A DNA stretch of 64,000 nt from Paenibacillus paridis (GTDB lineage: Bacteria; Bacillota; Bacilli; Paenibacillales; Paenibacillaceae), in assembly GCF_006345825.1 (NCBI RefSeq), contig NZ_VCIX01000087.1, forward strand, positions 62,202 through 126,201, read 5' to 3'. This document shows positions 33,231 to 41,487 of the stretch, in pieces (positions within the stretch are counted from its first letter, which is position 1; each line of letters opens with the position of its first letter). The notes below the pieces were generated by a model. The model was given only the letters and a program-made list of their open reading frames with translations, made no database searches and was not told where the DNA came from. Position numbers and translations under genes: made by a program.

Positions 33231-34220
33231 CTATTTCGCAAAACTATGATGGCCAATGGTAGCGATGACATCCAAGCCGGACCAGAATGATCCTTTGGAC
33301 ACCTCGGGGTTAAAGAAATAAACCGCATTCTTAATGTTATTTTTCCCATTTAAAGCATCCTTGGCAGCGCGCAATACGCTTGCATTGGGTTTACTCTTGT
33401 CAAGCAAGCCATTATGGGCCGGCGGGAATTGCTTTCCCGAATAAATAACGTCTCGTATCGAATCCGGAAATCTGCTATCCTTCACTCTGTTCAATATCAC
33501 ATTCGCTAACGCAAGCTGTCCCTCATAAGACTCATATCCTGCTTCAACCATTGTAATTTTGGCAAGCAGTGTGAGTTCTGCATCCGTAAACGGTTTTGCT
33601 GCCGTATCCAAGACGGAAGGAATAATAATCTTAACCTTAGTCCCAGACTTGATCACGGCTTTGCTATCGAATCCGTTCCGCTTCAACAGTTCCGCCTTGC
33701 TCATGCCAAATTCTTTGCTGATTTCATCCAGCCCATACTGTTCCTGAATGACGGCGGGCTGCACCTTCGTAAGTTCAACCACATCCGATTCTGTATTCAG
33801 ACTCAACTTCGCATGCAGCATTTCCGCTAGCTGGCGCAATGGAACATACAATCTGCCATCCGTTAAGAATGGAGCCGCATCCATCAAATACCGGCTGCCA
33901 TTGAAATACACAACCGGCACGCCGCTTCCAAGCACGATTTTATCATTTAATGCGGTATGTATGCTTGCTTCCTCATTGTCTTCATCCCAAGTTGCCTTTG
34001 CACCGAACAAATTCGCTACGCGAGCCATAGGAACATACAATCTACCTTCCCGCATAAGCGCAGGATCAGTCATTTTCACCGTTTCACCGTCTAGCTTTAT
34101 CGTTACTTCACTCGCAGCTTCTGCCGCCGAAACAGCAGTCAGCGGTCCGATACAAAGTAGAAACATTCCCAAAATCATGGTCAAGATAAGATTTTTAACT
34201 GGCTTGCTTTCTCTGAACAT
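33231..34220 (-). CDS. SleB-type cell-wall hydrolase with copper-amine-oxidase-like N-domain
   Basis: A 329-residue exported protein. Start is ATG 34218-34220 behind GGGAGG. The signal peptide ends near AVSAAEA (about 30). Residues about 35-140 match the copper amine oxidase N-terminal (stalk) domain, with its two-repeat pattern LMREGRLYVPMARVANLFGA and FLTDGRLYVPLRQLAEMLHA. Residues about 155-200 look LysM-like (YGLDEISKEFGMSKAELLKR). The C-terminal 120 residues are the SleB lytic transglycosylase fold: LLAKITMVEAGYESYEGQLA with the catalytic Glu, then VILNRVKDSRFPDSIRDVIY. It cuts spore cortex or vegetative peptidoglycan. Confidence 0.88.
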   Translation of the reverse strand: MFRESKPVKNLILTMILGMFLLCIGPLTAVSAAEAASEVTIKLDGETVKMTDPALMREGRLYVPMARVANLFGAKATWDEDNEEASIHTALNDKIVLGSGVPVVYFNGSRYLMDAAPFLTDGRLYVPLRQLAEMLHAKLSLNTESDVVELTKVQPAVIQEQYGLDEISKEFGMSKAELLKRNGFDSKAVIKSGTKVKIIIPSVLDTAAKPFTDAELTLLAKITMVEAGYESYEGQLALANVILNRVKDSRFPDSIRDVIYSGKQFPPAHNGLLDKSKPNASVLRAAKDALNGKNNIKNAVYFFNPEVSKGSFWSGLDVIATIGHHSFAK

Positions 34221-34364
34221 GCGTACCTCCCAGTCCATCCAGTTGGCGTAATCTCCCAACGTTTATCTTCTGGGCAAAATTATAACACAGCTTATCGCTT
34301 ACATAAGATTAACATTTTCACAGAATTCATCACTCTTCGTCAAAAGGCTGATTTTCAGCCCTTC

Positions 34365-35384
34365 CTAACCGGTAACGCTTTCAATTTCTTTGCCGTCCAA
34401 ATCCGTTCGTGATGATTGAACGAGGAAGGAATCGCCAGTATCGATCATCTCGTACAACCTGCATCTGGATTCGGGCATGCGGAACGGTGAGTGTAGAATA
34501 AGCATCCAATCGCCTTGGAACGTTTGAAAGAGCATCCCATGGCCGCTATCGTCCAAAACAAGTGGTTCTAACTGCTCCCACGGTCCTTCCAGCTTGCCTG
34601 ATGCGGATCGCGCGATCGTCTGCACATAACTTCCCTTGTCATAAGTAGACCACAGCATAACGAGCTGATTGCGACTCGTCCGGTACAGCTGGCATCCGTC
34701 GGTTACATACACGGGCAAAGAAGCCTCTTCCGATTGTTCTCCGTTTTCCCAAGGCGCTTCGGAGCCGTTAAACAAATGAATAGGCTCTGAGGCACAGCCG
34801 GTGAGATCGCTCTTTAATCGAACGGCTTCCACCGTGCCATCTGCCGTCTGAACCCATTCGTGGCAGTATACCATCCACGGGCTGCCGTCTTCGTCAATAT
34901 AAAGCGAACCATCAAGCGTCATCAATTGTTCGGACACAACGGGAGCATCCTGACTGACTAATTCGAACGGCCCCTCCAGTGAATCGGACACAGCAATTGC
35001 GGTCCCTCGCCACTGAAGCGGAAAGCCTCCATGCCCCCGACCTTCCAACGCTTGATCGTTATTATGCAGCGTAACAAACAAATAATAGCGTCCGGCGTAA
35101 GCATGCACTTCCGGCGCCCATGCACCATGCTGCGGATTCGCCCAGCCTCCGTCCGGAATAGTGAATACGACGTAAGGCCCGTCCCAAGCGGCCAAGTCCC
35201 TGCTTTTGTAGGCGAGAACGCCATAGCGATTCATCCCGTTTAATCTCGGGCTGCCGCCGGTATACAAATAATAGGTTTGCGAGGCTTCGTCTGCAACGAC
35301 AAAAGGATCATGAGCCGGGATGTCGGACAGCTTGAGACCGGATCTTGGATTAGCAGCATCGGAAGCGTTATTATACACGTTCAT
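34365..35384 (-). CDS. GH43 family glycosidase (arabinosidase/xylosidase type)
   Basis: A 339-residue five-bladed beta-propeller enzyme with no signal peptide, so intracellular. The catalytic base is in SDIPAHDPFVVAD (Asp26). The pKa-modulating Asp is in TLDGSLYIDEDGSPWMVY, and the acid Glu probably in NGSEAPWENG. WAPEVHAYAGRYYLFVTLHN is typical for the family. GH43 members release L-arabinose or D-xylose from side chains. It lies directly downstream of the GH78 alpha-L-rhamnosidase gene, so both likely strip pectic or glycoside side chains. Start ATG follows GGAGGGATAG. Confidence 0.9.
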   Translation of the reverse strand: MNVYNNASDAANPRSGLKLSDIPAHDPFVVADEASQTYYLYTGGSPRLNGMNRYGVLAYKSRDLAAWDGPYVVFTIPDGGWANPQHGAWAPEVHAYAGRYYLFVTLHNNDQALEGRGHGGFPLQWRGTAIAVSDSLEGPFELVSQDAPVVSEQLMTLDGSLYIDEDGSPWMVYCHEWVQTADGTVEAVRLKSDLTGCASEPIHLFNGSEAPWENGEQSEEASLPVYVTDGCQLYRTSRNQLVMLWSTYDKGSYVQTIARSASGKLEGPWEQLEPLVLDDSGHGMLFQTFQGDWMLILHSPFRMPESRCRLYEMIDTGDSFLVQSSRTDLDGKEIESVTG

Positions 35385-35547
35385 CTGGACTATCCCTCCA
35401 ACTTTAAATTAAGATGCAAAGCACTTGATTAACCTGAATAGGAAGACGCCTTGCTTAGGGCGCCTGCCTACTTATGGTACCATGAATTTGGTTTGCTGGA
35501 TGTCCTTAGATGATAAAATAAATGTTTTCACCCTGTACGCTTATTTC

Positions 35548-38220
35548 TTAGCCCCATTGATACGAAAACGCATAGCTGCCCGATCCAACTACAACCTTAA
35601 CGCCGTCCAGAACAAGCTCGATGCCGCGTATCCCTTCCGCTTGCTTCAGCGGAACGCCACTTTCCAATATTCGATCAAGCTTAGCGCCAGGCAATAGGAC
35701 CATGCCCTCGGCATTTGCCGGAATCGTAACGCTTATCTCCAGTCCATTACTTTCAATCCGCTTCCAGCATGAAGCGACTGGACCGTACATCGTTTCAAGC
35801 TGAGTATCTGCCCAATCAAGGCCAGGGCCTGGGTACGGCTTAACATGAACCACTCTGAAGCCTGGCTGCGACTCGTCTGGCTTAATTCCGCCAACATAGC
35901 TGTAAAGCCACTCGCCAATGGCACCATAAGCGTAATGGTTGAACGAATTCATATCCGCACTCCAAAAGCTCCCGTCTTCCTTGATGCCATCCCAATGCTC
36001 CCAGATGGTTGTCGCCCCTTTTGTTACCTGGTACAGCCAGGAAGGGTAATCCTGCTGGAAAAGCAGCTTATAGGCCAGCTCGTTTTGCCCGATCTCACTG
36101 AGCACGGGATTTAAATAAGGCGTACCGACGAAACCCGTTGTTAAATGATCGCCCGCCTCGGCTAACAGCTCCACCAGCTTCTGAATAGAACGTGCCTTGG
36201 CTTCCCCCTCCAGCAGGCCGAAGCGAAGCGCCAATAGCTGAGCCGTTTGGGTAGGTACAGACAATCGGCCCGATGGCGTTACGAATTCGCTGCGGAATTC
36301 GTTCACGATTTTCCCATGCAAGTCGCGGTAATACTCGGCATCCCCCGTCTGATCCAGCGCTACTGCTGCCTTCAACGTGAGCGAGACGGCATAAGCGTAG
36401 AAGGCTGTCGCAATGTAGTCACGGTCTGTCGCGCCAACATAGCTGTCCGGTTTGGAATCCAGTGCCAGCCAATCTCCGAAGTGAAAGCCTGTATTCCACA
36501 GATATGGATTGTCCCCTTCTCCATGAATGTAGGAAACCCATTTCTTCATGCTCTCGTATTGCTCCGCAAGCAGCCGGTTGTCGCCATACATTTCATAGAT
36601 CGTCCAAGGACAGATTACGGCAGCATCTCCCCAAGCCGAAGAGGAATGGCTTGTTTCTCCCCAACCGATAGAGAAGGACTCCTGAAGGTTCGGAACATAA
36701 AATGGGATGCCCCCCTCCGTGGTCTGGTCCGCTTTCAAATCACGCAGCCATTTAGTGAAAAACGGCGCCGTATTCATCAAATAGGAAGCTGTACGAACGA
36801 ACATTTGCGCATCGCCGGTCCATCCGAGCCGCTCATCCCGCTGCGGACAGTCGGTTGGCACATCGAGAAAGTTGCCTTTTTGTCCCCAAAGGATATTATG
36901 ATGAAGCTGATTAATTAGAGGATCGGAGCAGTTGAAGCTCCCGGTAGGCTCCATGTCCGAATGCAGGACGACCCCCGTGAAATCTTCAGCCCGAATGGTG
37001 TCAGGAAAGTCGGTCAGCTTCGCATAACGGAAGCCTTGAAACGTAAAATGAGGCTCATACGTTTCGGGCTCCCCGCCCTTCAGCGTATAGCGAATGAGCT
37101 GCTTCGCAGCGCGAACGTTGTCTCGGTAGAAATTCCCACCCGCGTCCAGTACTTCCGCATGCTGCAATTCGACCGTCTGCCCGGATTGACCGTTCAAGGT
37201 AAACCTCAACCAGCCGACCATGTTTTGTCCCACGTCCAGAATCCGATCTCCCTGCGGCGTTGTCAAAATCGCTAGCGGCTTTAAAAGCGTGACTTGGGTC
37301 ACGGGCACGTTCTCCTGAGCAACGATGATAGCCTTAGAATGCTCGATAACCTCCACTTGATGCCAGCCTGCTTCAGACGGATTCGTCCAATCCCGTTCAA
37401 GCCGAGCATCGTACGTTTCCCCCATATAAAGATCTGACATTCTTATCGCGCTTTCCGCCGCTTCCCAATTCTTGCCGGAAACGATGCGCTCTTCTGAACC
37501 ATTCTCATAGCGAATATGCAGCTCCAGCAGCAGGGCCGTCGTTGTGCCATACATCTCCATTTGATTTTTCCAGCCGAGATGCCCTTTATACCAACCGTTC
37601 CCGAGCCACGCGCCAAGCGCATTGGACCCTTCCTTTATCAGCGAAGTGGCATCGTAGGTTTGATACTGCAGCCGTTTGCCGTAGCTGGTCCATCCCGGGG
37701 TGAAATAGTGTCCGCTCACGCGCTGCCCATTTAACTGCAGCTCATACAAGCCAAGCGCCGTCACATAAATGGTTACGCTTGCAACAGGGCTCTTAACGTC
37801 TACGAATGTTCGCAGCTGCGGACAAATCTCCGAGTTCTGAGGGAAGCGTGCGCGCGGTGCTCGAATCCACTCCGCCTGCCACTGGCTCGAATCCAGTAGA
37901 CCCGTTTCAAAAAAAGCTGGCTCTGTCCAATCCGAGCCCTTACCCGCCTGATTCCATGCTCGGACGCGATAGTAATACCTGGTACGTGCTTCTGGCAGCA
38001 GGCCATCCAAACCAACGTGAATCGATTGCCCGGAATTTCGTTGGCCGGAATCCCAGAGCACCGCTTCAAAGGAAGCATCTCTAGCTGCTTGGATTTGGTA
38101 AGCTGACTGCACGCAATCCCTATCATCAGAACGCAATTGCCAACTGATTCTTGGCTCAGCCACATCGATTCCTATCGGATTTTGTTTGTACTCACAGCGA
38201 AGCTTGGCTACACGAAACAT
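35548..38220 (-). CDS. GH78 alpha-L-rhamnosidase
   Basis: An 890-residue intracellular enzyme with the full domain order of the family. An N-terminal fibronectin-like domain (PRISWQLRSDDRDCVQSAYQ) comes first, then two beta-sandwich domains (GLYELQLNGQRVSGHYFTPG; LDVGQNMVGWLRFTLNGQSG). The (alpha/alpha)6 catalytic barrel (about 425-780) begins with DVPTDCPQRDERLGWTGDAQ, which carries the acid Glu region. SWGDAAVICPWTIYEMYGDN and TIWEHWDG supply further catalytic-site residues. A C-terminal beta domain ends the protein. It removes terminal L-rhamnose. A divergent AraC gene is the likely activator, and GH43 follows in the same direction. Confidence 0.96.
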   Translation of the reverse strand: MFRVAKLRCEYKQNPIGIDVAEPRISWQLRSDDRDCVQSAYQIQAARDASFEAVLWDSGQRNSGQSIHVGLDGLLPEARTRYYYRVRAWNQAGKGSDWTEPAFFETGLLDSSQWQAEWIRAPRARFPQNSEICPQLRTFVDVKSPVASVTIYVTALGLYELQLNGQRVSGHYFTPGWTSYGKRLQYQTYDATSLIKEGSNALGAWLGNGWYKGHLGWKNQMEMYGTTTALLLELHIRYENGSEERIVSGKNWEAAESAIRMSDLYMGETYDARLERDWTNPSEAGWHQVEVIEHSKAIIVAQENVPVTQVTLLKPLAILTTPQGDRILDVGQNMVGWLRFTLNGQSGQTVELQHAEVLDAGGNFYRDNVRAAKQLIRYTLKGGEPETYEPHFTFQGFRYAKLTDFPDTIRAEDFTGVVLHSDMEPTGSFNCSDPLINQLHHNILWGQKGNFLDVPTDCPQRDERLGWTGDAQMFVRTASYLMNTAPFFTKWLRDLKADQTTEGGIPFYVPNLQESFSIGWGETSHSSSAWGDAAVICPWTIYEMYGDNRLLAEQYESMKKWVSYIHGEGDNPYLWNTGFHFGDWLALDSKPDSYVGATDRDYIATAFYAYAVSLTLKAAVALDQTGDAEYYRDLHGKIVNEFRSEFVTPSGRLSVPTQTAQLLALRFGLLEGEAKARSIQKLVELLAEAGDHLTTGFVGTPYLNPVLSEIGQNELAYKLLFQQDYPSWLYQVTKGATTIWEHWDGIKEDGSFWSADMNSFNHYAYGAIGEWLYSYVGGIKPDESQPGFRVVHVKPYPGPGLDWADTQLETMYGPVASCWKRIESNGLEISVTIPANAEGMVLLPGAKLDRILESGVPLKQAEGIRGIELVLDGVKVVVGSGSYAFSYQWG

Positions 38221-38357
38221 AGACCTATCTCCTTCTTTTCCATAGAATTAAACTTGCTTTTATTTTATAATTATAGCCGTGACGATTCTAATATCACCCG
38301 GCGATAAAGACATAATATCCCTGTAATCATGACAATTTATTTGAAGGGGAATCCGCA

Positions 38358-39239
38358 ATGAAACCGTCCGCTCAATTGTTTAAGGCTGAGTTTTTCTTTG
38401 ACCATACGATTCATTTATTAGTCAACCGATATACGGAAGACTTCACCGTTCCCTTTCATGCGCACGACTTTATCGAATATTGTTATGTTGCTGAAGGAAA
38501 GGGCTTTCATCATATTGAGCAGGAAACCATTCCAGTCAGCAAAGGCATGCTGTTCGCGATTCCTGTTGGCGTATCCCATGTATTCCGCCCGACTACGCCC
38601 GATGCTAAAGGCAATCCACTGATTGTATATAATTGCTTGTTTGACTCGCATATGGTCGACCAACTCACTGTCATGCTAATGGAACAACCCATACAAGAGC
38701 ATCTCACAGACCTCAGAAACCGCAGGATCCCTTATTTCTCCGTCAGCGATCACGACGGCTCAATCGAGAGCCTTGTGCAGATGCTTTATCGTGAAATGTC
38801 TGTTCAAGGCATCGGCTCCGCCACAATGCTGCACACCCTGCTTAGCCAATTAGTCGTAACCGCATACCGCAAAAACCTGTCTAACTCCGATAAGCCAAGG
38901 TCTGAAGTGGCTAATTTTGATCAGATACTGCAATTTCTAAAGCAGAATATGCATGAGGCAGTAACGTTATCCGAGTTGGCCCGTGTGTCCAAGTGGAGCG
39001 ATAGGCATTTGCAGCGTTTGTTCCAGCGGCAAACCGGACAATCCTTCGGCTCCTATCTCCAAAATCTGCGCGTACAGAAGAGCTGCGAGCTGCTTCGAAG
39101 CTCTGAGCACAAAATCAGCAGCATCGCAGAACGGGTGGGGTACCGCGATATGGATTCCTTTAATGCCGTATTTAAAAAAATCGTCGGACAACCGCCTAGG
39201 CAGTACCGTAAACTTTACAGGCCGAACGGTTCACCATGA
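38358..39239 (+). CDS. AraC-family regulator of the rhamnosidase locus
   Basis: A 293-residue regulator with an N-terminal cupin domain: PFHAHDFIEYCYVAEGKGFH and FAIPVGVSHVFRP. The C-terminal HTH pair is TLSELARVSKWSDRHLQRLF and KISSIAERVGYRDMDSFNAV, ending QPPRQYRKLY. This matches the RhaS/RhaR type of AraC protein. It is divergent from the GH78 gene, 137 bases between starts, so it probably activates the GH78-GH43 genes in response to rhamnose or a related sugar. Start ATG follows GAAGGGG. Confidence 0.92.
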   Translation: MKPSAQLFKAEFFFDHTIHLLVNRYTEDFTVPFHAHDFIEYCYVAEGKGFHHIEQETIPVSKGMLFAIPVGVSHVFRPTTPDAKGNPLIVYNCLFDSHMVDQLTVMLMEQPIQEHLTDLRNRRIPYFSVSDHDGSIESLVQMLYREMSVQGIGSATMLHTLLSQLVVTAYRKNLSNSDKPRSEVANFDQILQFLKQNMHEAVTLSELARVSKWSDRHLQRLFQRQTGQSFGSYLQNLRVQKSCELLRSSEHKISSIAERVGYRDMDSFNAVFKKIVGQPPRQYRKLYRPNGSP

Positions 39240-39319
39240 CAACTTGCGGTTTCAACTAAAGCGGATAAGAAAAATACTTTATCGCGTGAAACCTATAGAT
39301 TCTTTTATTTACAAAAAAA

Positions 39320-39341
39320 AACGCTTGGGTTCCCAAGCGTT
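39320..39341 (-). terminator. Terminator after the chlorophyllase-like hydrolase gene
   Basis: Perfect 10-base arms AACGCTTGGG and CCCAAGCGTT with a two-base centre. On the minus strand the hairpin is followed by eight T. It therefore ends the minus-strand hydrolase transcript, not the AraC transcript. Confidence 0.88.
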
Positions 39342-39396
39342 GCGAAGTATATTATTTACGCTGTAATTAACATGCGTAGTGAAACGAAGCAGCCCC

Positions 39397-40314
39397 TTAT
39401 GATTGCAAATTAGCGGAATAAACATCCTTCCAACGATCATTCGTTAAAATTTCTGCCTTTTTGCCGGTAAAAGCCTTTTTAGCCTCTAGGTCATCCATTA
39501 ACTGGTATCGCATCCAGGCTGTCAAATAACCTCTGTGCTTGCCACCGTCCTGTTCAATCGCTGTATGCGCGGCTCCTTTGGCCATGGCCATCAATGCCGG
39601 AATTTCGGGATTGGCCGTTGTCAAAGCTAATTTGTTGGAGGCAGACGGCGAAATAATAAAATCACGGGTTCCGCCCATCACGAAAAAAGGTACCTGCAAT
39701 GCCGAAGTATCATATACATCCTCTGGATCACAATATTTCAAGTCCGGGAGAGCAATCGAAACCACGGTTTGGATAAGTTCTCCGCTCTCAAAATGAGTAT
39801 GAGCATTAATGACGCCAGTGGAGCCTTGAGAATGGCCTGCCGCTCCGATATGATCCACTTGAATTCGCTGATAGAACGGACTGCCCGACTTATCATTTTC
39901 GTCAATCATATATTCGGTCGCGGCAATAATCTCTTTTCCGGTTCCCGTTGTTTTGCTGTACGTATCAACGACAACAAATCCCCAGCTCGCCAAGTGGCTG
40001 AACAGCTTATCATAATTATCGGGCAATGCCCCTGTTCCGTTGCCCCAAACAATGAGCGGATAGTTGGAACCTTCGGACTTCGGGAAATAGACTCTGTACA
40101 GCTTCTCTCCGTGCTCATCCGAAATTTCTTGCCTTTCTACTTGGTACGTTCCCCGCGCAGCATATTTCTCTTCAACGCTGCCTTTCGTAAAGGTGGCAGA
40201 AACCGAGTTCACGAGAAGGAAAGATACCGTCGAGAACGCTGCGATAATCATAACCATAAAACCAACGAGCCATAGCAACCATTTTCTTCTTAGCACACTC
40301 TTGATTTGCGGCAT
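39397..40314 (-). CDS. Alpha/beta hydrolase, chlorophyllase/dienelactone-hydrolase-like, membrane-anchored
   Basis: A 305-residue protein. Start is ATG 40312-40314 behind GAGAGGAGA; an in-frame extension upstream has no site. One span lies near 12-32 (LLWLVGFMVMIIAAFSTVSF), then an extracellular catalytic domain. The oxyanion/HGG-like region is YPLIVWGNGTGALP. The nucleophile elbow is AAGHSQGSTGVIN, the acid is probably in VMGGTRDFIISP, and the His in KGAAHTAIEQDGG. Similar proteins are cutinase- or chlorophyllase-like esterases. Substrate unknown; no functional link to its neighbours is visible. Confidence 0.85.
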   Translation of the reverse strand: MPQIKSVLRRKWLLWLVGFMVMIIAAFSTVSFLLVNSVSATFTKGSVEEKYAARGTYQVERQEISDEHGEKLYRVYFPKSEGSNYPLIVWGNGTGALPDNYDKLFSHLASWGFVVVDTYSKTTGTGKEIIAATEYMIDENDKSGSPFYQRIQVDHIGAAGHSQGSTGVINAHTHFESGELIQTVVSIALPDLKYCDPEDVYDTSALQVPFFVMGGTRDFIISPSASNKLALTTANPEIPALMAMAKGAAHTAIEQDGGKHRGYLTAWMRYQLMDDLEAKKAFTGKKAEILTNDRWKDVYSANLQS

Positions 40315-40446
40315 GCAATCTCCTCTCACTATGAGGTCAGACGTATCCGTTTTCCGAACCTGCATGTTCATGCAAAACTCACGATAATTCGCCTTATGAG
40401 CATTCATAGTTGTTTAATAGGGTAATTATACCATAGCTATAGCGCT

Positions 40447-41376
40447 TCATTTAATTTTGCTAACAGGATCCACCGATATTACTACATTTCCTTTTTTGTG
40501 GCCCTTCTCTACATAACGATGGGCTTCTGGCGTTTGTTCAAACGGATAGATTCTATCTATGACCGATTTCATTGTCCCTGCCTCCACAAGCTCTTTGAGA
40601 AAAATTAAATCATCAAGCCGAACCTTAGCGATGCCCTGGCCTTCAACGGTTACATATACCCCGTCCGGTACCAAAACATTCTTGCATTTCGATTTGGTGG
40701 TTTTCCCTACAGCGTCGAAAATGATATCGTAACGCTCACCGCTTGCCGTCCAATCCGCCTTCGTATAATCAATGACAACATCGGCGCCGAGAGATTTCAC
40801 CAATTCAAGATTGCCGGTACTGCAGACCCCGGTAACCTCGGCGCCAAAATATTTTGCAAGCTGCACCGCAGAAGTTCCTGTTGCGCCGGAGGCTCCGTAA
40901 ATCAATATTTTTTGGCCGCTTTGAATCTTTCCTCTCCTAAGGAAATGCAAGGCTGTCGTTCCTCCAAAAAGGAGCGAAGCAGCCTCCTCATGAGTCGTAT
41001 TGACCGGTTTTATAGTCACCGTGCTATCCGCTGCGAGGCAAATATACTCCGCATAACCGCCAAATCTCATCCCCGTAAATGCATATATCGGGTCGCCGCT
41101 CTTGAATCCCTTAACCGATTTCCCTACCGCTTCGATTACACCCGATAACTCCGTGCCAAGAATCGGGTTTCTTGGTCTTCGAATGCCTAAAAATAGCCTC
41201 ATAGGAATTTTGTACAAGAGAGGGCTTTTGAAGCTGCGAACTCTGCAGTCGCCTGAAGTAACGGTTGTCGCATGAATTTTGATCAACACTTCATTATCCT
41301 TAGGAATAGGCTTCTTTATTTGCTGAAGCTTCAGAACATCCGGCGATCCATAATTTGTGCATACAATTGCTTTCAT
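40447..41376 (-). CDS. NAD(P)-dependent quinone oxidoreductase / alcohol dehydrogenase, MDR family
   Basis: A 309-residue medium-chain reductase. Start is ATG 41374-41376 behind GGAGGAAAACC. GroES-like N-terminal domain: DNEVLIKIHATTVTSGDCRV and ILGTELSGVIEAVGKSVKGF. The Rossmann domain has KILIYGASGATGTSAVQLAK. The zinc-binding Cys/His set is absent, which places it with zinc-free quinone oxidoreductases. It lies just upstream of the esterase gene on the same strand, with about 130 bases between. It probably reduces quinones or enones; no regulator is adjacent apart from the MalT-like gene upstream. Confidence 0.9.
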   Translation of the reverse strand: MKAIVCTNYGSPDVLKLQQIKKPIPKDNEVLIKIHATTVTSGDCRVRSFKSPLLYKIPMRLFLGIRRPRNPILGTELSGVIEAVGKSVKGFKSGDPIYAFTGMRFGGYAEYICLAADSTVTIKPVNTTHEEAASLLFGGTTALHFLRRGKIQSGQKILIYGASGATGTSAVQLAKYFGAEVTGVCSTGNLELVKSLGADVVIDYTKADWTASGERYDIIFDAVGKTTKSKCKNVLVPDGVYVTVEGQGIAKVRLDDLIFLKELVEAGTMKSVIDRIYPFEQTPEAHRYVEKGHKKGNVVISVDPVSKIK

Positions 41377-41487
41377 GGTTTTCCTCCACACCTGAATTTG
41401 CAATTAGTATAGCTGCTGCATGGGATTGAAATATAGATACTAAAGTAGGGTTTGCCGATATTTAATTCTTCGCTTCACTAGCATAGC

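Noticed and set aside
34370..34383. 13/14 match to the cre consensus
   Set aside because: It lies inside the last codons of the GH43 gene, about 150 bases before the SleB start and not near a visible promoter; probably chance from the IESVTG codons.
36247..36918. 223-residue plus-strand frame opposite the GH78 gene
   Set aside because: Antisense to a fully recognised rhamnosidase domain, biased composition, no ribosome site and no family resemblance.
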